Shown here: positions 45,300-57,846 of the stretch, one piece after another
Layout: every line of letters begins with the position of its first letter
How positions within the stretch are numbered: the first letter of the stretch is position 1
Assembly: GCA_928212115.1 (NCBI GenBank)
Contig: CAKMRJ010003334.1
Location: 24,000,620-24,064,619, forward strand
Length of the DNA: 64,000 nt
DNA from: Lactuca virosa
Taxonomy: Eukaryota > Streptophyta > Magnoliopsida > Asterales > Asteraceae
Reading direction: 5' to 3'
The notes under the pieces: model-generated
Told to the model about the DNA's origin: nothing
What the model saw: the letters and a program-made list of their open reading frames with translations, nothing else
Database searches by the model: none
Translations under genes and position numbers: made by a program

Positions 45300-45561
45300 C
45301 AGCAGGCAGTAGACATATCTCTGCATTTTCTGTAGATGAGCAGTGACAGACTCTCCGTCTCTCATCTTCGTCGTGATCATCGAAGTGATGATCTCGTATC
45401 TTTCCTTCCTGGCACTCTGGTGGTACCTGTCCAGTAAATCCTGGTGCATCTCCTAGGGATAGTAGTCCTCGTAGGACTTTTGGAGTTTAGCAGTCATGGT
45501 TGCTAGCATGATGCAATGGACTTTCATGGTATCATGCTCATGGGCCTCAAAGGCAGCGATC
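45300..45561 (-). pseudogene. gag: Copia gag, middle part (left copy)
   Basis: The minus strand reads LLDRYHQSARKERYEIITSM and HLQKMQRYVYCLLK, a UBN2-type gag core. It continues from 48451 on the far side of the inserted solo LTR, the split being marked by GATCT on both sides. A stop occurs near 45450. Confidence 0.8.
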
Positions 45562-48450
45562 TTGTAACAAACCGTTATTTCAAACCTATGTTATAATGTA
45601 GGTCAATTTGTATTTCTTTTTAAAATAATAAAGAGAAATTTTAGCATACTGTATATATTTACATAACTGACCCTCAAAAATAAATTATTAAACAATCTCG
45701 ATTGGGATGAACCAAGTGATAGAAATTGTAACAAGGTTTCCAAAAACATAAAGAACACTAAAATCCGAGTTATAACGAAGAAGTTATGACCAATCAAAGA
45801 TTCGCGACAAAACCGGCAAAACACTGTTCAGTGTAAAAACTGAATTTTTCAATAAAAGACTTTTTAGCCTTAACAATCTAAATGAAAGTTGTAGTTTATG
45901 TTAAACTGAGAACTTTCATAAAAAGAACGTCAAAATCTGACTTCGTATGAAGAAGTTATGATTTTTCTAAGTTTCAGTATAGCAGTATACAGCTAAAAAC
46001 TCAAAATAATGATCGAGTGATTTTTAGCCTACACAACCTAAATGAGAATTGAAGGTCTCGTCAATAGTAGTACAACGGTAAAAAGACAGACAAAAACGGA
46101 CGTCAGATAAAGAAGTTATGAATTTTTAACGAATTTCATGTCCCGGTCTGTTAAAAATAATAATATTAAAAATAAATTCAAAATCAGCCGACGAAGTCTA
46201 AACGACAGTCGTAGAGTATAATTTTACCTACGCGTTCATATAAAGAACGTTGAAAACGGAGCTCGTATGCGAAAGTTATGATTTTCGCAAGTTTTTGGCA
46301 CAAAAATCAAGAAATATTGAAAACCGGGCAATTTCGCAAGGCTGACCTTCGGCCACGTCACCTCGTATGCGAGGCCTCCAGGTGTCATCTTCTGGTTGGA
46401 CTGCAGTTCACCATGTCGCATTCTGATTGGACCGCAGCCGAGGTCCACTAAGCAGCCGACACCCTCGCATGAGACACCCCTCGGACACCCGCCTCGCACC
46501 GTGCCTTCTTCTGATTCGACCGAAGTCCGGTCCAATGGCCATCTGACACGCCTCGCCAGCTGTCCGAAGCGAGCCTTCTCCCTTCGCCACCTGTCCGAAC
46601 ACGCGGCAGCCTCCCACAGCTTCGGATCCGAGGCTTCGGGTGTAATAAGAGGTGTGAGACCCTCCGGATTTTTCACCTTTTCACACCAATTTCACACACT
46701 TTCACCCCTTTCACTTCCATAAGCTCACATACAACCCCTAAAGCCCCGGTATCAAGTCTAAAACCCTAATCAAGCCTCGAAGCCCCGAGATTCCCAAGAA
46801 GTTAACCTCTCTCCAGTCGAAACTTGCCCGATTTGAGCCGGTTTTTCGTCAAATAAACTCCTTTCCGGGAAACGAAACGTTGTCCGAATCACCACCTATC
46901 ATGTGAGTTCATACCCCTGTATTTTCATAATTTCTACTGTTTTAAGGGGGGGAATACAAGCATAACACAAGAACTTTGTGTTATAAAATCATGATTTCAA
47001 ATCATGATAAAACGACATTGAATCATCAAAATACTCAAAACATTAAACTCTTTATAAACTTATATTTTTCCCCAAAATTCATATTTGTATATATATATAT
47101 ATATATATAATATATATAATATATATATAATATATGTATATATAAATAAGATTTTAAAAGGCTTAGGACTGATAACTCATTCTGGGTCCTTTCCTTGTTT
47201 GGATGTGGGCTTATAGTACCGGTTATTTGTCCGAGTGTCGTTTAAATTTTACTTATATTAAATTGTATATGTATATAAATATAAAGTTATTTCATCAATT
47301 CAAATACCTTTGTAACATGTTGAGCAAGGGATTACATGCAAACATAGATAAATACCGATTCAGAAAGTACATATAAATTATAATAGGTATAATTTATGAT
47401 ACATAGAACAATAATTCATGATTCAAGTATACCAGAATACACTGTTTTACAAGAAACAAGGGTTTTGATTCAGAACAAATCAAGGGTTTACACTTGTCAA
47501 ATACATGTTCGGAATACTAATTCAAGAACATACTGTCAATCATTTATTTCAGAATGATTGGGTTTTCATGACTAATGTACATGTAACATTTATATGCTTT
47601 TTATGAGACATTCAATTCAGGTTGTTTAATTCATTTTAGACACCAAGGTAAAGTCCGTCCTGACATTATAACCAGAATCTCTAGCCCGGGGATCGAAACA
47701 AGTTGTGTGTAGATCTATATCGGGATTGACAACCCCGCACTCAGGCTGCTAGCTACAGTCAGGCATGCACGCCAATGAGTGGCAATTGTTATTAACAGTT
47801 TAAACGCCCACAAAGCGTTTGTTTCAGGCCATCCATCATAGTATGATTATAATAACTCATTAAAAAGATATTAACAATACGTTAATGTATAAACAACTAA
47901 ACGAAAGTACACCTTCAAAGTACCAGTTTACTGAATACAAACTACAATGGTTCAATACAGTTTTCAATAACAGCTGGTGGAGCCAGGCACACTCTCAGTT
48001 ACAAGTTTTCATAAAGGAATACAAATACAAAACATTAATACAAAGAGAACGGTTTTATGGGAATAAAACTACTTTTCATATACAACAGAAAATAAGGATT
48101 TTCTGGAATAGTTTACATATACAAGATACAGAGATACTCTTTCAAACATAAACACTTATGCACTCACTCAACTTTATGTTGATACTCTCTTTTCAAATTA
48201 CTTGTATTCTCAGGGAAATAATACACAGGTACTCCCCGAGATTTTTGAGAAGATGGAGCTATGTTGAGTCATATCTTCTTTTGTATAACTATTTTCGTTC
48301 AATATACAATGATTGAACACATCTAAATACTTATACTTTTCAAATACAATGGTTGTTTGTACTTTGATTACTATGATGCATGTGTTGTGATACTACAATT
48401 AAAGTCCTCCACCCCCGGACGTTTCCGCCGTTTGGTTTCGGGGTGTGACA
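45562..48450 (+). mobile_element. 2889-bp Gypsy solo LTR inserted in Copia gag
   Basis: It starts TGTAACAAACC, ends GGGGTGTGACA, with the perfect duplication GATCT at 45557-45561 and 48451-48455. No coding region or primer site lies inside. The end GGGGTGTGACA equals that of the LTR at 59445-62125, where a primer site follows it, so sense is plus. A GC-rich section (46330-46640) and AT microsatellite (47088-47140) are inside. Frames in the GC-rich part (e.g. 46236-46676 minus) resemble no protein I know. Confidence 0.9.
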
Positions 48451-48663
48451 GATCTCCTCTGGAGTAGCAGTGTTGACATTCACCTCCTTCAGCTCCTTGT
48501 CGAGGACATATTCTTTGTCCTCGTAGCGGGTGACCATTCGAATGTTGCGGATCCAATCATTTAAATTGGTCCCATCGAAAATCACCCTCCCACACAAATT
48601 CATGAGTGAGAATGAGCCTGAAGAGGTTGATCCAGAAGCGTTGTTGTTGTTCGAGTTAGACAT
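48451..48663 (-). pseudogene. gag: Copia gag, N-terminus (left copy)
   Basis: The start ATG is at 48663-48661. The first residues are a low-complexity Ser/Asn/Gly leader, then a Copia gag N-terminal fold (FDGTNLNDWIRNIRMV). The frame is open to the solo LTR insertion at 48450. Confidence 0.85.
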
Positions 48664-50016
48664 CTGAAAAGAAAAGAGACAAAGTTTGATTAGATAAGAA
48701 TCCCCAATTAAACACCCAAATGAGAAATTAGGGCTAGGATCCAACAACATTATTTACAACTTAAAAGAGGGATGCCGTAATTTAAATTGCAAATAATTTA
48801 AAGGTAAGTGAATGACGATTCACTAATTTCCACCATGAAAAACAAAAGAGAATTAAGTTTTAAATGTATTGAAAACTCCTAGATATTTTGAGATTCATTG
48901 AACTTTTCAATGGCATGTTTAAATCTCGATATGCCCCTTAAGTTTGTGACTGGGATACCGAGGATCACAAACAGGGTGTGAATAACCATGCAAATGTACA
49001 TGGTGCCCCCAATGTTACAGTCACCTAATCGATGTGCCGGTTAACCACACACGCTCCATCGATCTATGACAAACATCGAGTCACCCTCTACCACCTTTGC
49101 TTAGAGCCAAATTAGTGTGCCGGTTAACCACACACGCTCCACTAATGTCTTAGGAAGGGTACAAAGTGTAATTTCATGGAGTAGCATCAAATTCACATTT
49201 TGCCTAAAGTAACTAAGATAGGGAATTTTGTAAAAACATTTAGTTACTATATATATCATTATACTTTTAATGAGGAAAGAGTTGCCCTATACTACCCGTT
49301 CGGCTAACGACCCTCCACCAATCAAGGAAGCGGAGGGTGAGAGTGGACACCCATTAAACGATCATTTTATAAGTCATAACCTTATACCCCCCCTTATAGA
49401 TCGGTCTCGTGAATGAGGCCTACTAACGGTAAGACTAGAATTTATGTTATACATATAATAATTATTCTTATAATATTATAATAGTATAGGGTGAATTTTA
49501 AACTTGTAAAATTCTAGGGTTTGGAATTTAATTATTTCAAAATTAAACTTTTAATCCAAAAATTTAAAATTCCAAAACTTGAGGGCAAGTTTTGAAACAT
49601 TTCAAAACTATCTAGATCAAAATTCAAATAAATAATTAAACAATTAATTTTGGTGATTATCTAATTTTGACCTAATACAATTTAATGCAAGATAATTGAC
49701 CAAATAATTCAAATAATTAACATTTATCATATAAGGAAATAATTATTTAATTAATTTGAAATTATCTTATATTTTGGTAAGGATAATCACACAATATCAA
49801 TAAAATTCGTATTTTATCAACAAAAAACGTTTTTGGTAATTATCCCACAGCAAAATAGGCATAAAATCCCGAAAATCCCTCTGTCAGACAGGCCGACTCG
49901 ATGAGTCCCCTTATGGACTCGTCTGTCAGGCAGAACACCAAGAATCGATTTTTTCAAGCATGAATGACATACAAAACATCAAATACAACAGAAACCAATC
50001 AAAACTCTGATACCAC
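48664..50016 (-). other. Copia leader and primer site (left copy)
   Basis: Nearly the same as 55275-57058. It holds two GTGCCGGTTAACCACACACG copies (49035, 49116). The palindrome array near 49893-49925 is reduced to ACTCGATGAGT plus a half copy. The primer site on the minus strand is TGGTATCAGAGTT (50003-50015). Confidence 0.8.
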
Positions 50017-50806
50017 TAATGGGTTTTATACAAAAGAACAATCCTATGTGCTCATGCAAAACCCTAAAACTTGGATCTAGGTTTCTCTATTGTACATGCA
50101 ATTCATCCAAGACTTGAATACCCTAATCTAGCATACATTGAAATCGATATCTATAATAAAACAAGTTTAGATGATACCTTTCAATAGTTGCAAGAATCTT
50201 CAATCTTCAAGAAGCTTAGTGTCACAAGTGTAACACCTCTAATGGCTTATAAACACCACACGCAAGAAGATGATCTAGGAAGAGATGAGAAGAGAGGCAC
50301 AATTTCGGCTATAGTAACCTTAGGGTTTCTTGGTGTAATCGAAACTGAAGCCCTGGGGTCCCTTAAATAGCTGAGCTGCTAGGGTTTCAGTCAAAACCCT
50401 AATCGGATGACTTAGGCCCTAAGCAGCTTGAGAACCTTCTGGAATAAGGCCTCCTTGGACGAAATTAGAGTAGGCTTCCATTCCTAATTTCGTCCCCCTT
50501 ATGTCCATGAGAGTTCACAGCCCAAAACCAACTATCACACAATATACATTTCCAGCCCCCTTTATTTAATTAATCTCTTTCAGCCACAAAATTAATTTTC
50601 AATTAATTCTTGACTAATATTAATTAAACTATATGATTTCTCCTTTAATATATTATTCATATAATATATTAATAAACCATAATAACCTCTCTCTTTCCAT
50701 AAATCATCCTGTCAAGTTGCTTTGGTGAAGACAACCCAAAAGGACCATGCACAACCGGGTCAAGTACATACCAAATATAGTTATGGACTTAGACACTAAT
50801 CCAACA
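50017..50806 (-). repeat. Shared middle Copia LTR
   Basis: 790 bp, TAATGGG (first G mutated) to CCAACA. It closely matches 57059-57846. Both a primer site (left) and a polypurine tract (right, 50807-50821) adjoin it. Confidence 0.9.
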
Positions 50807-51667
50807 GTCTCCCACTTGGATAAGTCTAGTAACTATAAATGCAAGTGCGACTTTAGGATCCGATTAGCAATCGTAGCTCTCAAAAGACGCTGTCGAACTC
50901 TGATCTTATCAGTAACCTGTCCTTTAGATAAGGGATCGTATAATCCTCCGTTGTAGATATCGTGCGGACAAATGCATGGAACATAGTCATACTTATTTTC
51001 CAGCAATTAGTTTCTCGATCTCTGATTCGTCTGACATAGAACTTAATTGAACACATCAATTCAGTCCTGACCGGGCCCGACACATAACTCAAACCAAATC
51101 ATCGAGGGGCCCAGATATCGCTTTTACCCTCTTAGGATAAAAGGAAGATATAAACTTCGACTTATATGTATTTACTATTCACTCATCAAATCGTACACAA
51201 CAATGCGTTTTATAACATCAAGTTACTGATGCGTTTACGGATTGTCGATGCACAACCAACTTGCAAACAATAAACCATATATCTAGGTTTAAAGACTATA
51301 TGATATTATCGTCTTGCGATCACTCGTGATAAATTCCATGAAGTGATACCAGCAAGCGTGGGTTTAATCCAATGCTCAAATCTTAGTTCATAAGCTCTCA
51401 TGAACGTTGTAGCAAACTTTTGCTATGTCTAATACCCTTCAGACAATCTACAAGCCAATTCATGATAGTCTTCTTTCATACCTACTTCCAAAGTATGAGC
51501 GACTGTGGACTGTTCGAATAATCTTATTATTCAGGAAGTCAAAACATGCAAAGTGAAACAATAGGTAAATGATTAACACAAGACAATTACTTTACTTATA
51601 AATAATACACATTTATTTAATCATCAAATGTTAATTACAATTTATCTATTACACGTTTCGAAGCTAT
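50807..51667 (-). other. Polypurine tract and 3' non-coding region (right copy)
   Basis: The minus strand reads CCAAGTGGGAGAC before TGTTGG. The rest is AT-rich and non-coding, with blocks shared with 756-1600 and 14394-15161. Confidence 0.75.
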
Positions 51668-54600
51668 CTAATCTAAACTAATATCGTCCTTCAACCCAAT
51701 GCTCCTAGCGTGCTGCAAGTGCTTAACCCTACTCAGTCCCTTTGTAAGGGGATCTGCTGGGTTATCCTCTGACGATACCCTCTTCACTACAAGGAGTCCC
51801 TCTTCTACCCGATGTCTAATAAAGTGATATTTTCTGTCGATATGTCGAGATTTGCCATGATCCATCGGCTCCTTGGTCAAGGCAACCGCTCCTTCATTAT
51901 CACAAAAAAACTCCATAGGCTCCTTTATGCCTGGCACAACTCCAAGGTCTCCAATGAAGTTCTTCAACCATATCGCCTCCTTTGATGCTTCGCTCGCCGC
52001 TATGTACTCTGATTCGCACGTTGAATCAGCTACGGTCTCCTGCTTGGAACTTTTCCAAGTCACTACTCCTCCATTTAGCGTAAAGACCCAGCCTGACTGA
52101 GAATGGTAGTTTTCTCGGTCGGTCTGAAAACTGGCGTCACAATACCCTCGCACCCTTAAGTCATCACTCCCACCGAGGACTAGAAACCATTCCTTGGTCC
52201 TCCGAAGGTATTTAAGAATATTCTTGACTACGGTCCAATGTGCTCTGCCAGGTTTTCCCTGAGATCTGCTGACCATGCTCAAGGCGAACGCCACATCAGG
52301 GCGAGTACAAGTCATAGCATACATGATCGAGCCAACTGCGAAAGCGTAAGGTACTCAACTCATCTCTGCCATCTCGATCTCTGTACTCGGGCTCTGAGTC
52401 TTACTCAGCTTGGCGTTGCTTTGGATTGGTAACTCCCCTTTCTTAGAATTCTCCATACTAAAACGTTTTAGTACTTTATCTAAGTAAGTATTCTGACTAA
52501 GTCTGATTAGTCTCTTACTCCTATTTCTCACTATCCTTATTCCCAGAATATAGGCAGCCTCTCCGAGGTCCTTCATAGCAAAACACTTCCCAAGCCAGGA
52601 CTTAACTTCCTGCAGGGTCAGGATGTCATTTCCTATGAGTAGTATGTCATCGACATACAATACGAGGAAGCTAACTATACTCCCACTGGCTTTGACATAT
52701 ACACATGATCATCCTCGCTTCGCAGGAAGCTAAACTCTTTGACTTTCTCATCGAAACAAATATTCCATCTGCGAGACGCTTGTTTCAATCCATAAATGGA
52801 TTTCTCAAGCTTACACACTCTATTAGGATGCTTCGCATCGACAAAACCCTCTGGCTGACTCATGTAAAAATCCTCAGCCAACTTCCCATTAAGGAAAGCG
52901 GTTTTGACATCCCTCTGCCATATTTCATAGTCATGAAACGCAGCAATGGCTAGCATCACGCTAATAGACTTTATCTTCGCAACTATTGAGAAGGTCCCAT
53001 CATAGTCAACTCCTGGAGTTTGAGTAAACCCTTCGCAACCAATCGCGACTTATAAGTGTGTACTTTCCCATACATGTCAGTCTTCTTCTTAAAGATCCAC
53101 TTGCACCCGACCGTCTTACGACCTGGCACATTGTCAACCAAATTCCAAACTTGGTTTTCATACATGGACTGAATCTCGCTGTCCATAGCCTCTTTCCATT
53201 TCGCAGACTCTAGGCCTACCATGACTTCCTTGTAGCTGTTAGGTTCATCCAAATTTATCAGTGTACTGTCACTAATAAACGTATCACCTTCACTTGTTAT
53301 ATGAAAACCATATAACACAGGTGGAACACTAACTCTACTGGAACGTCTAAGAGGTAAGGACTCGTCAATCGGTTCAACAGGAGTTTCCTCCTCAGGTTGA
53401 GCGCCAGTGTTGGAGGTTCCTTCATCGTTCGATTCTTGAAGCTCTTCAAGATCGATTTGCCTCCCACTGTCTCCTTGGCTTATGAGTTCTCGCTCTCGGA
53501 AAACCCCTATCCTCGCAACGAAGACAACATTGTCACTCGGTCTTAGATATCCAAAGGACTTTTGCGGGTAGCCGATGAAAATACATTGCTCACTACGAGG
53601 TTCGAGCTTGTCGTGAGTCTCTCCTTTTACGAAAGCCTCGCAACCCCAAACCGTGATATGTGTCAACGAGGGAGCTTTTCCTGTCCACATCTCGTGAGGT
53701 GTTTTGGCAACCTTCTTTTCGTAGGGACTAAGTTAAGGATATGGGCGGCAGTCTCTAAGGCATACCCCCAGAATGAGATAGGTAGCGAAGCACGACTCAT
53801 CATGGAACGAACCATGTCGAGCAAGGTTCGATTGCGCCTCTCAGCTACACCATTCAACTGCGGTGTCCTAGGTGGCGTCAATTGCGAAACGATTCCGCAT
53901 TCCTTGAGGTAGTCATGGAATTCAAGACTAAGGTACTCTCCACATCGATCAGATCGAAGCATCTTGATTTTCCTGCCCAACTGATTCTCCACTTGCTGCT
54001 TGAATTCTTTGAACTTTTCAAAGGTTTCTGACTTGTGCCTGATTAAGTAGATATAGCCATATCTGCTATAATCATCGGTAAAAGTCACGTAGAAGCGGCT
54101 TGCATCCCTTGTGGTGGATCTAAATGGTCCACATACATCTGTATGTATGAGATCCAATAAACCCTCACCCCTTTCACAAGAACCAGTGAAGGGTGACTTG
54201 GTCGTCTTTCCAAGTAAACAAGACTCGCACACGTCATCGTCCCTAAGGTCGAATGACTCCAACACTCCATCCTTTTGGAATTGGGCTATGCGTTTCTTGT
54301 TAGCATGTCCAAGACGACAATGCCACAAGCATGCCTAATCCATATCATTGGAAGAATCGATATGCAATACATCATTTCCTAAATTGTCTACAACCATCAC
54401 AGTTTCATATATTCCGTTACAAGGCAATGCTTCAAAATAGAACACACCATTAAGATAAGCATTAATAGAACCATTTTCATTATCAAATGAATATCTAAAT
54501 CCTTGTCTATACAAACCATGAAAAGAAATGATGTTTCTATCCATTTCTGGTGAATAGCAACAATTATTCAACCCTATTCCTAACCCACTACTAAGCACTA

Positions 54601-54853
54601 AAGAGTAAACTCCAATCTTGGCGACATGCGATGATCTTCTGTTTCCCATGATCAGGTTTATCTTCCCATGCTCTACATCCTTATTTCTTCTTAGGCCCTG
54701 CAAATCAGAACAAATGTGAAAACCACATCCTGTATCAAGAACCCAAGAAATAGCATGTGATGAGTCATTAGATTGAATAGTATAAATACCTGCGTAGGAT
54801 GGTTTGATCTTTCCATCTTTGATATCCTGCAGATACTTCGGGCAACTTCGTTT
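51668..54853 (-). pseudogene. pol: Copia pol, best preserved copy
   Basis: In minus-strand order: the protease site SWVLDTGCGFHIC (about 54752-54714) is intact. GAG-preintegrase ends WHCRLGHANKKRIAQ (54325). Integrase shows CESCLLGKTTK, IHTDVCGPF and the core around RSDRCGEYLS (the usual RSDRGGEY with a Cys) and NGVAERRNRTLLD. A frameshift falls near 53700. The RT reads CKWIFKKKTDM, DVKTAFLNG and the catalytic YVDDILLIGN (52660). RNase H (52324-51668) is one clean open frame with DASFQTD and IDRKYHFIRH. Breaks: TAG within gag-pol at 54335, frameshifts near 53700, 53000 and 52670, a stop near 52350. Recent but defective. Wording is closest to the Angela/Tork part of Copia, as judged from memory. 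Confidence 0.9.
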
Positions 54854-55270
54854 CTAGTGCCCTTTGTTGTGGCAGTGATAGCACTCTGCATCCTTTGGAT
54901 TGGAGGAGGGTGCAGTGGTACCAGCTTTGGTTCCACTAGAAGAGGTGCCATCGTGAGACTTTCCCTTATGGTGGCTCTTTGAAGGAGCCTTCCTCTTCTT
55001 ACCCTTTCCTTTCCTAATAGCCAAGACTGGGGAAGCAGTAGGAGTGGGAGTTGGTGCAATGGATTTGTCCTTGAGGTTTCTCTCAGCAGTCCTCAACAAG
55101 CCTTGAATCTTGCTTAAGCTGACCTACTCTTTGTTCATGTGGTAGATCATGCGAAACTGGTTGAAGCAGGGTGGCAGTGAATGAAGAATGATGTCAATCG
55201 CCAGCTTTTCATCAAAGTTAACATTTAACTTCAGCAGGCAGTCGACATATCTCTGCATTTTCGAGTTAAA
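54854..55270 (-). pseudogene. gag: Copia gag remnant (right copy), N-terminus deleted
   Basis: It begins abruptly at KMQRYVDCLLKLNVNF, joined directly to the leader at about 55265, so the start codon and first two-thirds of gag are gone. It continues LHSLPPCFNQF, a stop near 55120, a Lys-rich linker and a zinc knuckle C-Y-H-C...K-G-H, where the next Trp codon is TAG (54853). Confidence 0.85.
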
Positions 55271-55717
55271 CGTCTGAAAAGAAAAGAGACAAAGTTTGAT
55301 TAGATAAGAATCCCCAATTAAACACCCAAATGAGAAATTAGGCTAGGATCCAACAATATTTACAACTTAAAAGAGGGATGCCGTATTTAAATTGCAAATA
55401 ATTTGAAGGTAGTGAATGAAGATTCACTAATTTCCACCATGAAAAACAAAGAGAATTAAGTTTTAAATGTATTGAAAACCCCTAGATCTTTTGAGATTCA
55501 TTGAACTTTTCAATGGCATGTTTAAATCTCGATATGCTCCTTAAGTTTGTGACTGGGATACCGAGGATCACAAACAGGGTGTGAATAACCATGCAAATGT
55601 ACATGGTGCCCCCAATGTTACAGTCACCTAATCGATGTGCCGGTTAACCACACACGCTCCATCGATCTATGACAAACATCGAGTCACCCTCTACCACCTT
55701 TGCTTAGAGCCAAATTA

Positions 55718-56108
55718 GGCCCCGTTTGATACGCATCTTTCCAGGTCCAAACAGATCTTTCTGGCTGAATGGACCGGAAAGACTGTTTGATTTGCACAAA
55801 AGAAGGGGTCTTTCCCGGTAAGATATGTCTTTCCCAGAAAGCCCCAAAATCATATCTTTCTGGCTGAATGGGCTGGAAAGACAATTATACACCAAACCCC
55901 GCCTCTTTCTTTCTTTATTGGATTATTAATTTTTTTAAATAACTTTTTTTTAATTTATATGTTATTGATTTATTACTTTTTTTCATCATTCAGCACAATC
56001 TATCAGATGTACAATCAAACAGCATGGTTTCTTTCCCAGTCAGAAAACTTTCCCAGACAGCACTTTAACAGACAGCACTTTCCCAGACAGAAACTATCAA
56101 ACGGGACC
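55718..56108. mobile_element. Tourist-like (PIF/Harbinger) MITE, 391 bp
   Basis: 14-bp terminal inverted repeats GGCCCCGTTTGATA and TATCAAACGGGACC (one mismatch) are flanked by TTA (55715-55717 and 56109-56111). The equivalent leader at 49105-49120 lacks the insert and preserves AAATTAGTG, i.e. the empty site. The interior has repeated TTCTGGCTGAATGG and CTTTCCCAGACAG stretches and no coding capacity. Confidence 0.9.
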
Positions 56109-56891
56109 TTAGTGTTCCAGTTAACCACACACGCTCCACTAACGTCTTAGCAAGGGTACAAAGCGTAATTTCATGGAGTAGCATCAAATTCGCATTTTGC
56201 TTAAAGTAACTAAGATAGGGAATTTTGTAAAAACATTTAGTTACTATATATATCATTATACTTTTAATGAGGAAAGAGTTGTCATATCCTACCCGTTCGG
56301 CTAACGACCCTCCACCAATAAAGGAAGTGGTGGGTGAGAGTGGACACCCATTAAACGGCCATTTTATAGGCCATAACCTTATACCCCCCCCCCCTTATAG
56401 ATCGGCCTCATGAATGAGGCCTACTAATGGTAAGACTAGAATTTATGTTACACATATAATAATTATTCTTATAATATTATAATAGTATAGGGTGTTTTTT
56501 AAACTTGTAAAATTCTAGGGTTTGGAATTTAATTATTTCAAAATTAAACTTTTAATCCAAAAATTTAAATTCCAAAACTTGAGGGCAAGTTTTGAAACAT
56601 TTCAAAACTATCTAGATCAAAATTCAAATAAATAATTAAACAATTAATTTTGGTGATTATCTAACTTTGACCTAATCCAATTTAATGCAAGATAATTGAC
56701 CAAATAATTCAAATAATTAACATTTATCATATAAGGAAATAATTATTTAATTAATTTGAAATTATCTTATATTTTGGTAAGGATATCACACAATATCAAT
56801 AAAATTCGTATTTTATCAACAAAAAACGTTTTGGTAATTATCCCAAAGCAAAATAGGCATAAAATCCCGAAAATCCCTCCGTCTGACAGCC

Positions 56892-56963
56892 CGACTCGTC
56901 GAGTCCCCTTATGTACTCGTCGAGTTCATCTGACTCGGCGAGCCCACTTTAGGACTCGACGAG
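56892..56963 (-). repeat. Four-copy ACTCGNCGAGT array in the Copia leader
   Basis: ACTCGTCGAGT twice, ACTCGGCGAGC and ACTCGACGAGT, about 85-150 bases from the primer site, the same place as at 6671-6743. Confidence 0.85.
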
Positions 56964-57044
56964 TCTGTCAGGCAGAACACCAAAAATCGATTTTTTCAAG
57001 CATGAATGACATACAAAACATCAAATACAACAGAAACCAATCAA

Positions 57045-57057
57045 AGCTCTGATACCA
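57045..57057 (-). other. Primer-binding site, tRNA-Met type
   Basis: The minus strand reads TGGTATCAGAGCT, one base from the LTR. Confidence 0.9.
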
Positions 57058-57058
57058 T

Positions 57059-57846
57059 TGATGGGTTTTATACAAAAGAACAATCATATGTGCTCATGCA
57101 AAACCCTAAACGTGGATCTAGGTTTCTCTATTGTACATGCAATTCATCCAAGACTTGAATACCCTAATCTAGCATACATTGAAATCGATATCTATAACAA
57201 ACAAGTTTAGATGATACCTTTCAATAGTTGCAAGAATCTTCAATCTTCAAGAAGCTTAGTGTCACAAGTGTAACACCTCTAATGGCTTATAAACACCACA
57301 CGCAAGAAGATGATCTAGGAGAGAGGAGAAGAGAGGCACAATTTCGGCTATAGTAACCTTAGGGTTTCTTGGTGTAATCGAAACTGAAGCCCTGGGGTCC
57401 CTTAAATAGCTGAGCTGCTAGGGTTTCAGTCAAAACCCTAATCGGATGACTTAGGCCCTAAGCAGCTTGAGAACCTTCTGGAATAAGGCCTCCTTGGACG
57501 AAATTAGAGTGGGCTTCCATTCCTAATTTCGTCCCCCTTATGTCCATGAGAGTTCACAGCCCAAAACCAACTATCACACAATATACAGTTCCAGCCCCCT
57601 TTATTTTAATTAATCTCTTTCAGCCACAAAATTAATTCTCAATCAATTCTTGACTAATATTAATTAAACTATATGATTTCTCCTTTAATATATTATTCAT
57701 ATAATATATTAATAAACCATAATAACCTCTCTCTTTCCATAAATCATCCTGTCAAGTTGCTTTGGTGAAGGCAACCCAAAAGGACCATGCACAACCGGGT
57801 CAAGTACATACCAAATATAGTTATGGACATAGACACTAATCCAACA
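57059..57846 (-). repeat. 5' LTR of the right Copia copy
   Basis: 788 bp from TGATGGG to CCAACA on the plus strand, very close to 50017-50806. Confidence 0.92.

Larger units (their letters stand above)
55271..57044 (-). other. Copia leader (right copy) with MITE
   Basis: It matches 48664-50002 apart from a MITE at 55718-56108. One GTGCCGGTTAACCACACACG copy is at 55637 and a second, altered one follows the MITE at 56112. No gene is present. Confidence 0.8.
45297..57846 (-). mobile_element. Tandem pair of Copia elements sharing a middle LTR
   Basis: Order on the plus strand: gag end, [Gypsy solo LTR], gag start, leader, PBS, LTR (50017-50806), PPT, RNase H, RT, integrase, gag remnant, leader, PBS, LTR (57059-57846). 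The middle LTR serves as 5' LTR for the left copy and 3' LTR for the right. The left copy lacks everything downstream of early gag. This layout is a typical result of unequal recombination between LTRs of neighbouring copies, followed by truncation. Confidence 0.85.

Noticed and set aside
46236..46722. GC-rich frames of 108-146 codons inside the large solo LTR
   Set aside because: They overlap on both strands, match no known domain, and sit in the LTR bounded by GATCT.
55684..56256. Short minus-strand frames
   Set aside because: They fall within or across the MITE and have no coding support.
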